A DNA stretch of 64,000 nucleotides, from contig CP053688.1 in assembly GCA_013200995.1 (NCBI GenBank), positions 2,852,001 to 2,916,000 on the forward strand, written 5' to 3'. Shown in pieces: positions 1 to 11,273 of this stretch (position 1 is the stretch's first letter; each line of letters opens with the position of its first letter). This DNA is from Arthrobacter citreus. Its GTDB lineage: Bacteria; Bacillota; Bacilli; Bacillales; Bacillaceae_G. The notes beneath the pieces are model-generated. The model saw only the letters and a program-made list of their open reading frames with translations. It ran no database searches and had not been told where the DNA came from. A program made the translations under genes and the position numbers.

Positions 1-1165
1 TCCCTAGTAGGAGTCCCGCAACGACTGGATCCGAAATTTCTTCCATAATAAAATGGATGATATTTTGAGTTATATTAGATTCCTTTGAAATTAATTCAAT
101 CGCTTCTTGATAGGATTCAAGTTGTATTAACCCCAAGATTGTATGTAATTTATTCGAATATTCATGTGCCTGTGCTCGAAGTCCTTCTGAATATGCTTTT
201 ATTTGTGATAATTCATTTAGTAATTTATTCAATTCCGATTTTTCCCTAAAAGTCGTTACCGCTCCAACAATTTTAGAATCGACTCCAATTATCGGTATAC
301 AATTAATAATCACCATTTTTTCATTAATTAAAAACTCTAAATCATAAATTGGCTCGCCAGTTTCAACTACTTTCTTTAAATGAGAATTATGCAATACTTC
401 TTCTATTTTTAATCCTCTAAGCTTAATATTATTTGGAATAGAAAGTACTTTATGGGCATTTTCATTTACTACAGTAATCTCTCCATATTCATCAATAGCG
501 ATGATTCCTTCATGAATTGATTCTAATATGGCGTGTTTTTCTTTGTACATCCTTCCGATTTCTTTCGGTTCCAAACCAAAGATTGATTTTTTAATATTAA
601 ACGAAATAAAAAAAGCTGCTCCGATTCCAAGTATTAATATGACAATACTATTTTTTAATAGTTTTTTACTAAAGACTTTTGCCTCATGATCAATATCCTT
701 TATTAAATAGCCTACAGAAACAACTCCAATCACTTTGTCGTTATCATCAAAAATAGGAGTTTTCCCTCTTAAGGAAGGGCCTAGTGTACCAGTGGATTCT
801 GATACGATCTCCTGTCCTTTAAATACTTTATCATTGTCTCCCCCAACCATTTTCTTTCCAATTAATGCTTGATTTGGATGTGAATAACGTACTTCGTTTT
901 TATTCCCAACTACGATAAATTCAGCTCCAACTTTTTTTCGGATATTTTCAACGATTGGCTGAATAGTGTCAGAAGGATTTTCGTTTGAAAATGCTTCACG
1001 TATTTCAGGCATATTCGCCACAGTTTGAGAGATAGCTAGAGCCTTTAATCCTTTTTCATGTTTAAGGTTCTTTAGAAACATTTCTTGAGATACTATTTCA
1101 AAAACACTACTTATTATTAGAATAAGAACTGATATAAAGATGATTAACTTATAATGTAAACGCAT
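1..1165 (-). CDS. DcuS/CitA-type sensor histidine kinase, partial (C-terminus outside window)
   Basis: Reverse-strand reading frame from an ATG at 1165, open to the left edge, so the catalytic C-terminus is missing. The translation begins MRLHYKLIIF with a first membrane segment. It continues with an extracytoplasmic PAS-like sensor of about 150 residues (GPSLRGKTPIFDDND), a second membrane segment (NSIVILILGIGAAFF), a cytoplasmic PAS stretch (LESIHEGIIAIDEYGEITVV) and the phosphoacceptor region (LRAQAHEYSNKLHTILGLI). The RAQxHEYxNKLHTI block is characteristic of the CitA/DcuS family, which senses di- and tricarboxylates. It lies just downstream of the tctCBA transporter genes on the same strand, separated by an intrinsic terminator, so it probably senses the transported carboxylate and pairs with a response regulator beyond the edge. 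Family assignment is firm; the ligand is inferred. Confidence 0.88.
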   Translation of the reverse strand, partial: MRLHYKLIIFISVLILIISSVFEIVSQEMFLKNLKHEKGLKALAISQTVANMPEIREAFSNENPSDTIQPIVENIRKKVGAEFIVVGNKNEVRYSHPNQALIGKKMVGGDNDKVFKGQEIVSESTGTLGPSLRGKTPIFDDNDKVIGVVSVGYLIKDIDHEAKVFSKKLLKNSIVILILGIGAAFFISFNIKKSIFGLEPKEIGRMYKEKHAILESIHEGIIAIDEYGEITVVNENAHKVLSIPNNIKLRGLKIEEVLHNSHLKKVVETGEPIYDLEFLINEKMVIINCIPIIGVDSKIVGAVTTFREKSELNKLLNELSQIKAYSEGLRAQAHEYSNKLHTILGLIQLESYQEAIELISKESNITQNIIHFIMEEISDPVVAGLLLG

Positions 1166-1194
1166 AAAATTTCCCCTTATGTTTTTATAATAAT

Positions 1195-1223
1195 CAAAAA
1201 ACTCCTTTTGTTAAAGGAGTTTT
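1195..1223 (-). terminator. Intrinsic terminator after tctA
   Basis: Reading the minus strand, an 8-bp stem (ACTCCTTT / AAAGGAGT, 1201-1220) is followed by a run of six T. It separates the tct genes from the sensor kinase. Confidence 0.8.
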
Positions 1224-1233
1224 GTTAGAATTT

Positions 1234-2760
1234 TTAAGCTTCTACATTTATGACTACTTCTTTTCCTTTCAATTTCATCAAAATTGGAACTAAGATCCAA
1301 AGTGCTCCAATTATTAAAAATACTAATGAAATAGGATGTCTAAAGAAAATACTATAATCACCATTTGATACTGTTAATGCTCTTCTTAAATTATTTTCAA
1401 TCATTGGTCCTAAAACGATTCCTAATACTAATGGTGCGATTGGAAAATCATTTTTTGATAGGAAATATCCAAAAATTCCACATGCAATTAATAGTAGTAA
1501 ATCATTTACGGATACTTGTACTGCATAAACACCAAATATTGAAATGGCTACTATTAGTGGCAATAAATACTTCTTCGGCGTTTGAATAATCTTTGCAAAT
1601 ATTTTTACTAAAGGCATGTTTAAAATGATAAGCATTACGTTTCCGATAAACATACTTGCAATTAATCCCCATGCTACGTCAGGATGCTCATCGAATAATA
1701 GTGGTCCCGGTTGTATGTTATACATCATTAATGCACCCATTAAGATTGCAGTTGTTCCTGAACTCGGAATTCCTAAAGTTAATAAAGGAATCATCGCTCC
1801 TCCAGATGCTGCATTATTTGCAGATTCAGGAGATGCAACCCCGGCAATTGTACCTGTACCAAACTTTTCAGGCGTTTTACTAACTTTCTTTTCTAATATA
1901 TAGGCAAAGAACGAAGCTAAAATGGCACCTGCTCCAGGTAATAAACCAACGAAAAATCCTAATACTGAGCCCCTAGCAATTGGAGCCACACTTTCCTTTA
2001 ATTCTGCTTTAGATGGTAATAAATTATTAATTTTGGCCATCTCACCATCTTCAATTTCATTTTCAATAATCGTTTTAAATACTTCTCCTAAAGCAAATAA
2101 TCCTACCGCTACTGTTAAAAATTCTAATCCTTGATAAAGCCAAGGAATGTCATATGTAAATCGAGAGACACCTGACACAGAATCAATTCCGATCGTAGCG
2201 AGTAGTAATCCAAAGATTGTCATAATTAATGCTTTAGTTACCGATTTTCCAGCTAGTCCACTAACAGCGCATAATCCAAGAAGCATTAAAGAAAAGTATT
2301 CAGTTGGACCAAACTTAATTGCTAATGCCGATAATGGTTTTGCTAATACAATTAGTGCAATAAGTGTAAAAATCCCTGCTACAAACGAACCAATTGCAGC
2401 AATTGATAAAGCACTTCCTGCTCTACCTTTTTTCGCCATTTGATAGCCATCTAAAGTTGTTACTACCGAAGAAGATTCTCCTGGTGTGTTTAATAAAATG
2501 GATGTAGTAGAACCACCATACATAGCACCATAGTATACACCAGCTAATAAAATAATTGCACTCCCCGCTGCTTGTTCAGGTCCTAAAAACCCAGTTACAG
2601 AAGCAGTTACAGGTATTAATAGTGCAACACCACTCATTGGACCAATACCAGGTAACACCCCTACTGCCGTACCAATTAATACTCCGGCAAAAGCGAACAA
2701 TAAGTTATACCATGTAAATGCAGTTTCAAATCCCTGCATTAAATATTGAAAAGTACTCAA
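1234..2760 (-). CDS. tctA: Tripartite tricarboxylate transporter, large membrane subunit TctA
   Basis: A 508-residue polytopic membrane protein of the TctA family, the 12-TM translocating subunit of TTT secondary transporters that import citrate or related carboxylates using an extracytoplasmic binding protein. The family signatures are visible: GTAVGVLPGIGPMSGVALL near the N-terminus, YYGAMYGGSTTSILLNTPGE around residue 80, and the repeated GLLPGAGAILASFFAY and SGGAMIPLLTLGIPSSGTTAI in the second half. Full length for the family. The start is a TTG at 2760 preceded by GGGAGAG. It is the last gene of tctC-tctB-tctA, 24 bp after tctB, and is followed by a terminator. Confidence 0.95.
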   Translation of the reverse strand: MSTFQYLMQGFETAFTWYNLLFAFAGVLIGTAVGVLPGIGPMSGVALLIPVTASVTGFLGPEQAAGSAIILLAGVYYGAMYGGSTTSILLNTPGESSSVVTTLDGYQMAKKGRAGSALSIAAIGSFVAGIFTLIALIVLAKPLSALAIKFGPTEYFSLMLLGLCAVSGLAGKSVTKALIMTIFGLLLATIGIDSVSGVSRFTYDIPWLYQGLEFLTVAVGLFALGEVFKTIIENEIEDGEMAKINNLLPSKAELKESVAPIARGSVLGFFVGLLPGAGAILASFFAYILEKKVSKTPEKFGTGTIAGVASPESANNAASGGAMIPLLTLGIPSSGTTAILMGALMMYNIQPGPLLFDEHPDVAWGLIASMFIGNVMLIILNMPLVKIFAKIIQTPKKYLLPLIVAISIFGVYAVQVSVNDLLLLIACGIFGYFLSKNDFPIAPLVLGIVLGPMIENNLRRALTVSNGDYSIFFRHPISLVFLIIGALWILVPILMKLKGKEVVINVEA

Positions 2761-2784
2761 TTGATAACTCTCCCTTCTTTTCTC

Positions 2785-3234
2785 CTAAAACATTGACCAG
2801 CCAGGTAAAGTACCTTTTAAAACTTCAACAAAAATAACGTAAATGATGACTGAGTAACCTAATGAAATTGAGATTGATTTGACCCAGTTTCCACGCTCCA
2901 ATGTTTGAATCGAAACAATAAGAAATAAGAATGAGCTGATTATAAAGCCAATTTTTTCAAGTAAAAGTGCATAAAGAATAGCTGAAACTAAGATAATAAA
3001 AAACTGTTTATAATTATATTGAACTGCATCCTTTTCTTTTTCTTTGTATGAAAATGTTTCGTAAAATAACCGACAGCTTAATAGAGAAAGTGCACAGCCA
3101 AGAATAAATGGAAAAACATTCGGTCCTACTACACTCCCATAAGCAGTGGTTGCAATATTGCGGCTTTCTAAAATAAAAGTAATACCTGTAATAAGAAAAA
3201 TGATAGCCGCTAATCGATCAAATTTTTTACTCAT
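2785..3234 (-). CDS. tctB: Tripartite tricarboxylate transporter, small membrane subunit TctB
   Basis: About 149 residues with four predicted membrane segments (AAIIFLITGITFILES, NVFPFILGCALSLLSC, FFIILVSAILYALLL, SISLGYSVIIYVIFV), the size and layout of the poorly conserved TctB subunit. An upstream GTG at 3243 is possible, but the ATG at 3234 sits at good distance from GAGGTG and is preferred. It lies between tctC and tctA and presumably forms the membrane complex with TctA. Confidence 0.88.
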   Translation of the reverse strand: MSKKFDRLAAIIFLITGITFILESRNIATTAYGSVVGPNVFPFILGCALSLLSCRLFYETFSYKEKEKDAVQYNYKQFFIILVSAILYALLLEKIGFIISSFLFLIVSIQTLERGNWVKSISISLGYSVIIYVIFVEVLKGTLPGWSMF

Positions 3235-3261
3235 GTATCTCACCTCTTTATTTTTAGTAGT

Positions 3262-3290
3262 GAAAAGAGGGAGTGCAATCCCCCTTTTTT
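3262..3290 (-). other. Intercistronic hairpin between tctC and tctB
   Basis: On the minus strand AAAAGGGGG pairs with CCCTCTTTT around an 8-nt loop, followed by a weak T run. A partial terminator or mRNA-stabilising hairpin in this position could keep binding-protein mRNA in excess over the membrane subunits, as is common for binding-protein-dependent transporters; that role is inference. Confidence 0.55.
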
Positions 3291-3300
3291 AGTTCAATTA

Positions 3301-4311
3301 TTACTTACTCATTCCTAAAGCTTTTAATAAATCATGAACTTGTGTTTCTTGTTCAGTTAAGAACGATTTAAATTCATCACCATTTTTATATTCTGGCTGC
3401 CAGCCTTGCTTTTCTACTTCTTCTTTCCATTCATCAGTTTCTACTAATTTTGAAATTGTTTTTTCCCAGTACGCATATGCTTCTTTAGACATTTTTTCAG
3501 GTCCAAAAACCCCACGCCAAATAATAAACTCAGCATCAATTCCTTGCTCTTTAGCTGTTGGGAACTCAGATAATACATCTCCTTGTAAACGTTCAGGTGA
3601 TGTGACTGCCAAAACTTTAACCTTGCCTGATTTTACAAATTCAAGTGTGCTAGAGACATCAGTTGAAATAACATCGGCGTTATTCCCTAATAATGCTGTT
3701 ATTGCTTCTGATCCACCATCATATGACACATACTTAATTTTTGTAGGATCAATACCATATTTATAAGCCGGTAAAATTCCAACTAAATGATCCATTGAAC
3801 CTGGTGCAGATCCCCCAGCTAGCGTAATATTTTTAGGATTCTTCTTTATATCATCTAAAAGCGACTTTAAGTCTTTATACTTTGAATCAGCCTTTACAAC
3901 GATTGCTCCATAATCTTTTGTTAGCTCTGCTAAAGGTGTACTATTTTTATAGCCAAAAGGGCTATTTCCATCTTTTTTCAAATTGTTAATAATAATTGGT
4001 GGTGAGTTTACAAATAATTTTTCATTATTTGCTTTATCTTGTGTAGCATACTCAGCCATAAATACTGTTCCGCCACCACCTGGCTTATTTTCTACTGTCA
4101 TTGGTTCCTTAACGAGCTTTGTTTCACTTAATACTTTAGTGAAGGATCTAGCTGTCAAATCCCACCCACCTCCTGCTCCAGATGGTGCTACAACCGATAT
4201 TGCCTTATTCGGATAAGAACTTCCTGAAGTTACATTACTCCCTTTACAAGCTACAAGACTTACTGCGACCAAAGACGTCATTATCAACAAACTAGTTTTT
4301 TTAACTTTCAT
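3301..4311 (-). CDS. tctC: Tripartite tricarboxylate transporter substrate-binding lipoprotein TctC
   Basis: A 336-residue extracytoplasmic binding protein. It has a lysine-rich start, a hydrophobic signal core and a lipobox (SLVAC), so it should be lipid-anchored outside the membrane. The mature part has typical Bug/TctC motifs: YPNKAISVVAPSGAGGGWDL at the front, VENKPGGGGTVF, and LAGGSAPGSMDH in the middle. It captures the carboxylate and delivers it to TctAB. First gene of the operon; ribosome binding site GGGGAGGAAG. A cre-like element lies directly upstream, suggesting carbon catabolite control. The exact substrate (citrate or other tricarboxylate) cannot be read from sequence. Confidence 0.93.
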   Translation of the reverse strand: MKVKKTSLLIMTSLVAVSLVACKGSNVTSGSSYPNKAISVVAPSGAGGGWDLTARSFTKVLSETKLVKEPMTVENKPGGGGTVFMAEYATQDKANNEKLFVNSPPIIINNLKKDGNSPFGYKNSTPLAELTKDYGAIVVKADSKYKDLKSLLDDIKKNPKNITLAGGSAPGSMDHLVGILPAYKYGIDPTKIKYVSYDGGSEAITALLGNNADVISTDVSSTLEFVKSGKVKVLAVTSPERLQGDVLSEFPTAKEQGIDAEFIIWRGVFGPEKMSKEAYAYWEKTISKLVETDEWKEEVEKQGWQPEYKNGDEFKSFLTEQETQVHDLLKALGMSK

Positions 4312-4331
4312 TTATACTTCCTCCCCTTCTT

Positions 4332-4360
4332 TGTAAACGCTTTCTAATACTCGTATTATA
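4332..4360 (-). promoter_or_regulatory. Candidate CcpA cre site and -10 box upstream of tctC
   Basis: TGTAAACGCTTTCT at 4332-4345 fits the pseudo-palindromic cre consensus TGWNANCGNTNWCA with one mismatch at the last base. A TATAAT -10 element reads on the minus strand at 4355-4360, so the cre would cover the start of transcription, a repressing position. The -35 is weak. Confidence 0.6.
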
Positions 4361-4441
4361 ATTTAATAATTCTGAAAAAAGTTTTTATGAACGTTAAAGA
4401 CGTAAAGTCCATTAAAATCATTTTGTTCATAAAAACCACGC

Positions 4442-4464
4442 AAAAAAACTCGTCGACTGACGAG
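4442..4464 (-). terminator. Second terminator downstream of the immune inhibitor A gene
   Basis: Minus-strand hairpin CTCGTC-AGTC-GACGAG (4449-4464) followed by seven T. It backs up the stronger hairpin at 4487-4524. Confidence 0.65.
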
Positions 4465-4486
4465 CTACTTCGAGTACTTCTTGTTA

Positions 4487-4524
4487 CAAAAAAAATACGA
4501 GTTTGAAAATATCAAACTCGTATT
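4487..4524 (-). terminator. Intrinsic terminator of the immune inhibitor A gene
   Basis: A perfect 13-bp stem (AATACGAGTTTGA pairing with TCAAACTCGTATT) with a 5-nt loop and a long T tract on the minus strand, directly after the protease stop codon. Confidence 0.85.
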
Positions 4525-4536
4525 CTATCAATTTTA

Positions 4537-6927
4537 TTATTTACGAATCCAAACTGCACCAGCAGAATTATCTTTTGCTTCACCAACTACTTGGAATTTT
4601 AATCCATAGTTTGGAACTATTCTACTAGCATCAGGAATTAGACCTGTTGGATCTGCATATTTTTTAGAATCGTCAAACGTAGTTACACCAGCTAAACCTT
4701 GATAATCAAAGATTCCTCGAGATGGTGAGTTAATATAGAATGCAGGTGACTTATCATAACTAAAAGCAGCATCTGCAACTTGGTAACGTGTACTTTGATC
4801 TACAGAAGGTTTACCATTTAGAGTTCCTACGATTGCGTTAGGATGTGCGTCAACTACCCCTAAGAAACCTTCACCAGGATGATCTCCTGTCCAGTTATCT
4901 GTATAGCTATCATCACCATACCAAACTACTAAACCAGTATTATATTTCACTCCACGAGCGTATTCTAGTGATTTATCAGCACCAGCATAGTTTCTCCACT
5001 CTAAGTAATAAGAGTGGTTATATAAGTCAGTACCGGTAGATACTCTTGCACCACCGTCTAATGTGAATAATGGAGTACCTTCAGCACCATCAGATAACAC
5101 AGTATTTCCATTTACTGCTACTTTTGCTTCATCAAATCCAAAACCAGCTGGAGATAAACCACCATCCGTAGTGTATTCAAATTGAAGTTGAACTTTTTGC
5201 CCTTTAAATGCACTTAAATCATACGATTTATCAACCCATTGACCATTTGTCGTGTCAAATTGAGCGTTAGTTTTTTCATCACCAAATGTATCTAAAGTAC
5301 CAATAACTTTGCCAGTTAAATCTAATACATTCACATCTAAATAGTCAAAATTATTTTCAATTTCATAGTTTGCTTTAAATGAGAAGTTTGCACTTGTAGC
5401 CGCAGTTAAATCAATAACAGGTGAAGTCATAGTTGTGTCTAAATTATCACCTTTTAAACTATGATAATAGTTTTTACCGAATAAAGGCTGAATTTTACTT
5501 TTCACTTCTTTTTTCGGTAAGTTTACTTTTACAACACCAGGATTACCTGATTTTGTTACACTTTGATCGATAACAGTTTGCATACCTAAGCGATCGATAT
5601 CCTTGTAATCTACTTCTGTAATATTAGCCCAGTTTCCACCCATCGTTTTTTGGAAGAATTCTTTATTTTGTGGAGAGAAACTTGATGGTGTTGTACCAGC
5701 AATATTCCCGTTCCAACTACCACCACTCATAATTGACCAAGAAGCAATTGGTTCACCACTACCTGAGTAATTAGTGTCATACTCATCTGGTAGGCCTAAA
5801 TCATGACCAAACTCGTGAGCAAATACGCCTGTTGCACCATCTTCTGGCTCAACTGTATAGTCATATGCTGCCATCTTACCGTGCCAGTAAGGAACAGCTG
5901 CATTAGTTCCATCAAATTCAGTTGGTTGTCCTAATGTCCAACGGTGTGACCAAATTGCATCGTCACCTAATTTACCGCCTCCAGCTTCTTCACCAGTTCC
6001 AGCATGAATTACCATTAAGTGATCGACTAAACCATCTGGCTCATTAATATTGCCATCTCCGTCTATGTCATATGGATCTAACTTATCAAAATCAGCTAAA
6101 TTAACACCTGATTTAACAGCAGCTTTTACTGCATCTTTAATAAAATCACGAGGTCCTAATGATCCTCCATTATCAGTACCTGTTTCACTATCAGCACCGT
6201 AGTCAGCCGCATTTCCAGGAACAGTTAACCAATCTGTAACTGTACCTTTTACAGTGTAGCTTCCTCCTGATTGCTCTTCATAAAATTGCTTAAACGTTTT
6301 AACTTTAGAGCCATCATATAATTTGAAGTCTTTATCTCCAAATAACATATTTTCATAGTGTTTCTTGTTAAAATCAGATGCATACATATATCCATCTTGC
6401 TTATCAACATTATTATGTTTAAAATCTGCAAATTCAGCTAAGATAACTAATACATTATCTTCACGAGTTCCACCATTGTATTTGCCTTGTTTAGCTGGAT
6501 CTACTTGAACGAAACCATCAGCTTTACCTTTAGCAGCTTTCTCATTCGTATTATTTAATTGTTTTGCTAGCTGTTGTTGTTGTCTTTCGATTGTTTTTCT
6601 TTGCTTTTCAGCAATTATAGAATTATGTACAGAAGCGCTTACTTTTACTTTTTCACCTTGTTTTTTATCAAGATAAGCTTGTACCTTTGCCTTAACTGTT
6701 TTTGCACTATCAGATTTTTTAATAACACCTCTGTCTGTTAATGCTTGTGCTAATCTGTCTTCATCAACAATGTTTAAATCTAGACTAGGACTTTCTACTA
6801 ATTGCTTACTTTCACTTTCAGTTGGAATTGCTGCCTTTGTAGTAACTCCAGCTGTAAGAATCGACATACTTAAAGCTGTAACAAGTGAAACACTTGATAA
6901 AACTTTCCAATATGATGGTTTTGCCAT
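4537..6927 (-). CDS. inhA: Immune inhibitor A, secreted M6-family zinc metalloprotease
   Basis: 796 residues, the usual size for InhA. An N-terminal signal peptide (SSVSLVTALSMSILTAGVTT) precedes a propeptide-like charged helical region to about residue 135. The M6 peptidase domain follows, with the zinc motif HEFGH at 371-375 extended by DLGLPDEYD, and the downstream SIMSGGSW turn. A DIDGDGNINEPDG loop near 287-299 looks like a calcium site. The C-terminal part contains a MAM/jelly-roll-like section (FSFKANYEIENNFDYLDV). InhA proteins degrade host antimicrobial peptides and matrix proteins in the B. cereus group; for this organism the role may simply be protein scavenging. Start ATG with AAGGGGTG upstream; monocistronic, with two terminators. 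Confidence 0.95.
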   Translation of the reverse strand: MAKPSYWKVLSSVSLVTALSMSILTAGVTTKAAIPTESESKQLVESPSLDLNIVDEDRLAQALTDRGVIKKSDSAKTVKAKVQAYLDKKQGEKVKVSASVHNSIIAEKQRKTIERQQQQLAKQLNNTNEKAAKGKADGFVQVDPAKQGKYNGGTREDNVLVILAEFADFKHNNVDKQDGYMYASDFNKKHYENMLFGDKDFKLYDGSKVKTFKQFYEEQSGGSYTVKGTVTDWLTVPGNAADYGADSETGTDNGGSLGPRDFIKDAVKAAVKSGVNLADFDKLDPYDIDGDGNINEPDGLVDHLMVIHAGTGEEAGGGKLGDDAIWSHRWTLGQPTEFDGTNAAVPYWHGKMAAYDYTVEPEDGATGVFAHEFGHDLGLPDEYDTNYSGSGEPIASWSIMSGGSWNGNIAGTTPSSFSPQNKEFFQKTMGGNWANITEVDYKDIDRLGMQTVIDQSVTKSGNPGVVKVNLPKKEVKSKIQPLFGKNYYHSLKGDNLDTTMTSPVIDLTAATSANFSFKANYEIENNFDYLDVNVLDLTGKVIGTLDTFGDEKTNAQFDTTNGQWVDKSYDLSAFKGQKVQLQFEYTTDGGLSPAGFGFDEAKVAVNGNTVLSDGAEGTPLFTLDGGARVSTGTDLYNHSYYLEWRNYAGADKSLEYARGVKYNTGLVVWYGDDSYTDNWTGDHPGEGFLGVVDAHPNAIVGTLNGKPSVDQSTRYQVADAAFSYDKSPAFYINSPSRGIFDYQGLAGVTTFDDSKKYADPTGLIPDASRIVPNYGLKFQVVGEAKDNSAGAVWIRK

Positions 6928-7148
6928 AATTCTACACCCCTTTTTTCGAATCTTCTAATAACAAATAAATAGTACAGGCTTAAAGGGTATAGTACAATGA
7001 GTAATAATGAATAATTTCTAATGTTACAATTAATCTATTTAATCTATTTTTTAATTTTTTTTAATAAACAGAATAGGTAATACAACTTATTATCTCGACA
7101 AAATAATGCATTTTCTCTTTTTAATCAACATTTTTTGAGGAGTTTCTT

Positions 7149-7730
7149 ATGAATTCGACATTAAAAAAAGATTTCTTTTTAAAACCTACTTTACAATTAG
7201 CCAAGGATCTTTTAGGATGCATCTTAGTTCATAGTGCTGATGAAATGGAAATATCTGGAGTAATTGTAGAGACCGAAGCCTATATGGGACCGGATGATCG
7301 AGCTGCACATAGTTTTCAAAACAGGCGCACGAAACGAACTGAAATTATGTTCCATGAGCCAGGTTTCATCTATACTTATCAAATGCATACCCATACTTTA
7401 ATAAATGTTGTTTGCGGGGAAGTTGGTATACCTAATGCTGTATTAATTAGGGCACTAGAGCCTTTGGACGGGATTGAAAAAATGATCGAAAATCGGAAAA
7501 ATCAGCCGATTACTAATTTAACGAATGGACCAGGAAAGCTTACGAAAGCATTAAATATTACGATGGAGTCTTACGGGAAGCCTTTTTGGTTACCGCCGGT
7601 TTATATTACGGAGGGGATTAAGCCAGAGCATATTAGTAGCGGTCCTAGAATTGGGATCGATAATACTGGAGAAGCAAAGGATTATCCGTGGAGATTTTGG
7701 ATTACGAATAATAAATTTGTTTCAAGATAA
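7149..7730 (+). CDS. aag: DNA-3-methyladenine glycosylase (AAG/MPG family)
   Basis: 193 residues matching the single-domain alkyladenine DNA glycosylase fold. Visible family motifs are LAKDLLGCILVH, VETEAYMGPDDRAAHSF (containing the glutamate expected to activate the catalytic water), GFIYTYQMHTHTLINVVC, NAVLIRALEPL, and GPGKLTKALNI near the end. It flips out alkylated purines and cleaves the glycosidic bond, starting base excision repair. Preceded by TTGAGGAG. It is transcribed divergently from inhA and convergently with glpD. A second, unrelated alkyl-base glycosylase (alkC) lies at 24.1-25.2 kb. Confidence 0.95.
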   Translation: MNSTLKKDFFLKPTLQLAKDLLGCILVHSADEMEISGVIVETEAYMGPDDRAAHSFQNRRTKRTEIMFHEPGFIYTYQMHTHTLINVVCGEVGIPNAVLIRALEPLDGIEKMIENRKNQPITNLTNGPGKLTKALNITMESYGKPFWLPPVYITEGIKPEHISSGPRIGIDNTGEAKDYPWRFWITNNKFVSR

Positions 7731-7790
7731 TCAAAAAAAACCAGACTGATCGCAAATGTTTGCTTCCAACCAGTCTGGGTTTCATTTTAA
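7731..7790. terminator. Bidirectional terminator between aag and glpD
   Basis: CCAGACTG (7741-7748) pairs with CAGTCTGG (7771-7778). An A run on the left gives a U tail for glpD transcripts, and the T-rich right flank serves aag. Confidence 0.8.
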
Positions 7791-7804
7791 AATTGCTTTG
7801 AACA

Positions 7805-9451
7805 TCATTCATTATGAGCTGTAACTGCATTTTTTATGTGCTCTTCCAATTCTAGGCGATATTCTATGATTTGATAGTTGCTCCAACCTAATCTACTTGT
7901 CATATACCGAATGACCTCTTCCTTATATTTATTAACTAAATCAATTTGAAAATATAAAAATCCAGTTCTCCTAATAAAAAAGTCCACTGGTTTTACTACC
8001 ATTTCGTTTTGAATTCCATATTCCAACTGTAAAAATAGCGGTAATGGTAAACTCGTTTGATTCTTCAAGTGACTAAATGAAATATTCAATAACTGCTCAA
8101 TATTAGATCCATATTTCCTACTTAATAATTTATACTCCGATTCACTTAAGCCAATCGCGATTCCTGCAGACGAGAATCGCTTTGTAAAGTAATTAATTCC
8201 TTTTGAACCACCAACATCTCCACCCGAAATTGGTAAATTTTTAGTTTGGCACTCTTTAAATTTATTTTTATTTTCTTTTAATAGTTTATCTACAATCGTC
8301 TCGGCCATTTTACGATATCCTGTTAATTTCCCTCCTGCAATCGTAATCAATCCTGAAGAAGATACCCAGATTTCATCCTTCCTTGATATTTCAGAAGGAT
8401 CCTTCCCTTTTTCAAAAATTAAAGGACGAATACCAGCCCAGCTCGATTCAACATCGGTATCTTCCAATTTGATTGTCGGAAACATATACTTAATGCAATT
8501 TAATATATACTCTCTATCTTCATTACTTACATATGGATTAGCAGTATCTTGATCATAAAATGTATCAGTCGTACCGACGTAGGTCTTTCCATCTCTTGGA
8601 ATTGCAAATATCATTCGACCATCTAGCGTATCAAAATAAACAGACTGATTTAATGGGAACTTCTGATGATCAATCACTAGATGTACCCCTTTAGTTAATC
8701 TCAGATTTTTATCACTTTCTAAGCGTTCCATTTCCCTTAACTGATCAACCCATGGTCCTGTTGCGTTGATGATCTTATTTGCTCGAATTGTAAAAGGTAC
8801 TTTTGTGATCAAATCAATTACATGTACACCTACTATTTTAGTATTTTCATAAATAAAATCTGTAACCTTAACGTAATTGATTGCCTGTGTTCCATGTTCA
8901 ACTGCCTTTTTTATTACTTCGATTGTTAGGCGAGCATCATCTGTGCGGTACTCGACATAATATCCACCACCTTTAAGTCCCTCTCTTTTAACTAATGGTT
9001 CCTTATCAATTGTTTCTTTTTGATTTAATATCTTCCTTCGTTCACTTTTTTTTACAGCAGCTAAGTAATCATATAACCTTAGCCCTAGAGAAGTACTAAA
9101 CTTTCCAAAAGTACCACCTTTGTATATCGGAAGTAACATCCATTCAGGTGTCGTGACATGGGGGCCATTTTCATAAACAATCGCTCTCTCTTTGCCTACA
9201 TCTGCCACCATTTTAAATTCATATTGTTTTAAATATCGCAAACCACCATGTACAAGCTTAGTAGAACGACTTGATGTACCAGATGCAAAATCCTGCATAT
9301 CAACTAATGCAGTAGTCATTCCTCTTGTAGATGCATCCAGCGCGATCCCACACCCTGTTATTCCGCCACCAATTATTAATACATCGAACACCTTTTCAGC
9401 TAATCTTTCCATGATCTTTTTTCTTTTTAAACTCGAAAATTGTTCATTCAT
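7805..9451 (-). CDS. glpD: Aerobic glycerol-3-phosphate dehydrogenase
   Basis: 548 residues. The N-terminal dinucleotide-binding motif [19 protein letters not shown] and the FAD-contacting segment [20 protein letters not shown] are diagnostic for GlpD. TNLPISG-like and [12 protein letters not shown] stretches in the second half match the family, and a C-terminal helical cap domain is present. The enzyme sits on the inner membrane face and oxidises glycerol-3-phosphate to dihydroxyacetone phosphate, passing electrons to menaquinone. Start ATG with GAGGT upstream. It follows glpK by about 140 bp with a hairpin between, so it may be co-transcribed by read-through or have its own promoter. Confidence 0.96.
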   Translation of the reverse strand: MNEQFSSLKRKKIMERLAEKVFDVLIIGGGITGCGIALDASTRGMTTALVDMQDFASGTSSRSTKLVHGGLRYLKQYEFKMVADVGKERAIVYENGPHVTTPEWMLLPIYKGGTFGKFSTSLGLRLYDYLAAVKKSERRKILNQKETIDKEPLVKREGLKGGGYYVEYRTDDARLTIEVIKKAVEHGTQAINYVKVTDFIYENTKIVGVHVIDLITKVPFTIRANKIINATGPWVDQLREMERLESDKNLRLTKGVHLVIDHQKFPLNQSVYFDTLDGRMIFAIPRDGKTYVGTTDTFYDQDTANPYVSNEDREYILNCIKYMFPTIKLEDTDVESSWAGIRPLIFEKGKDPSEISRKDEIWVSSSGLITIAGGKLTGYRKMAETIVDKLLKENKNKFKECQTKNLPISGGDVGGSKGINYFTKRFSSAGIAIGLSESEYKLLSRKYGSNIEQLLNISFSHLKNQTSLPLPLFLQLEYGIQNEMVVKPVDFFIRRTGFLYFQIDLVNKYKEEVIRYMTSRLGWSNYQIIEYRLELEEHIKNAVTAHNE

Positions 9452-9520
9452 TGTACTACCTCACTTCAACAAATTTTCTAGTTGATATTAAAGACACGGT
9501 AAAAGAAATTCTCTTAAAAT

Positions 9521-9571
9521 TAAAAAGGACCACTACAATTACAATTCCATGTAGAATGGTCCTAAAATTTT
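9521..9571 (-). terminator. Hairpin terminator after glpK
   Basis: AGGACCA-CTACA pairs with TGTAG-AA-TGGTCCT (9526-9563), with a T-rich tail on the minus strand. It lies between glpK and glpD and could limit read-through. GlpP-type antitermination at glpD leaders is known in Bacillus, but no GlpP gene is in the window. Confidence 0.65.
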
Positions 9572-9593
9572 AGTAAACAATTGAATGTTAAAT

Positions 9594-11198
<1,605 letters not shown>

Positions 11199-11273
11199 TT
11201 ATTTAACTTCTATTTTACAGTTCAACTTTATTTCCCCCGTTTTTTACGGTAGGATTTCGGCCATTTAAAATCA

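Noticed and set aside
4845..5039. Plus-strand frames inside the protease and transporter genes
   Set aside because: These frames are antisense to strong genes and have no translation signals of their own.
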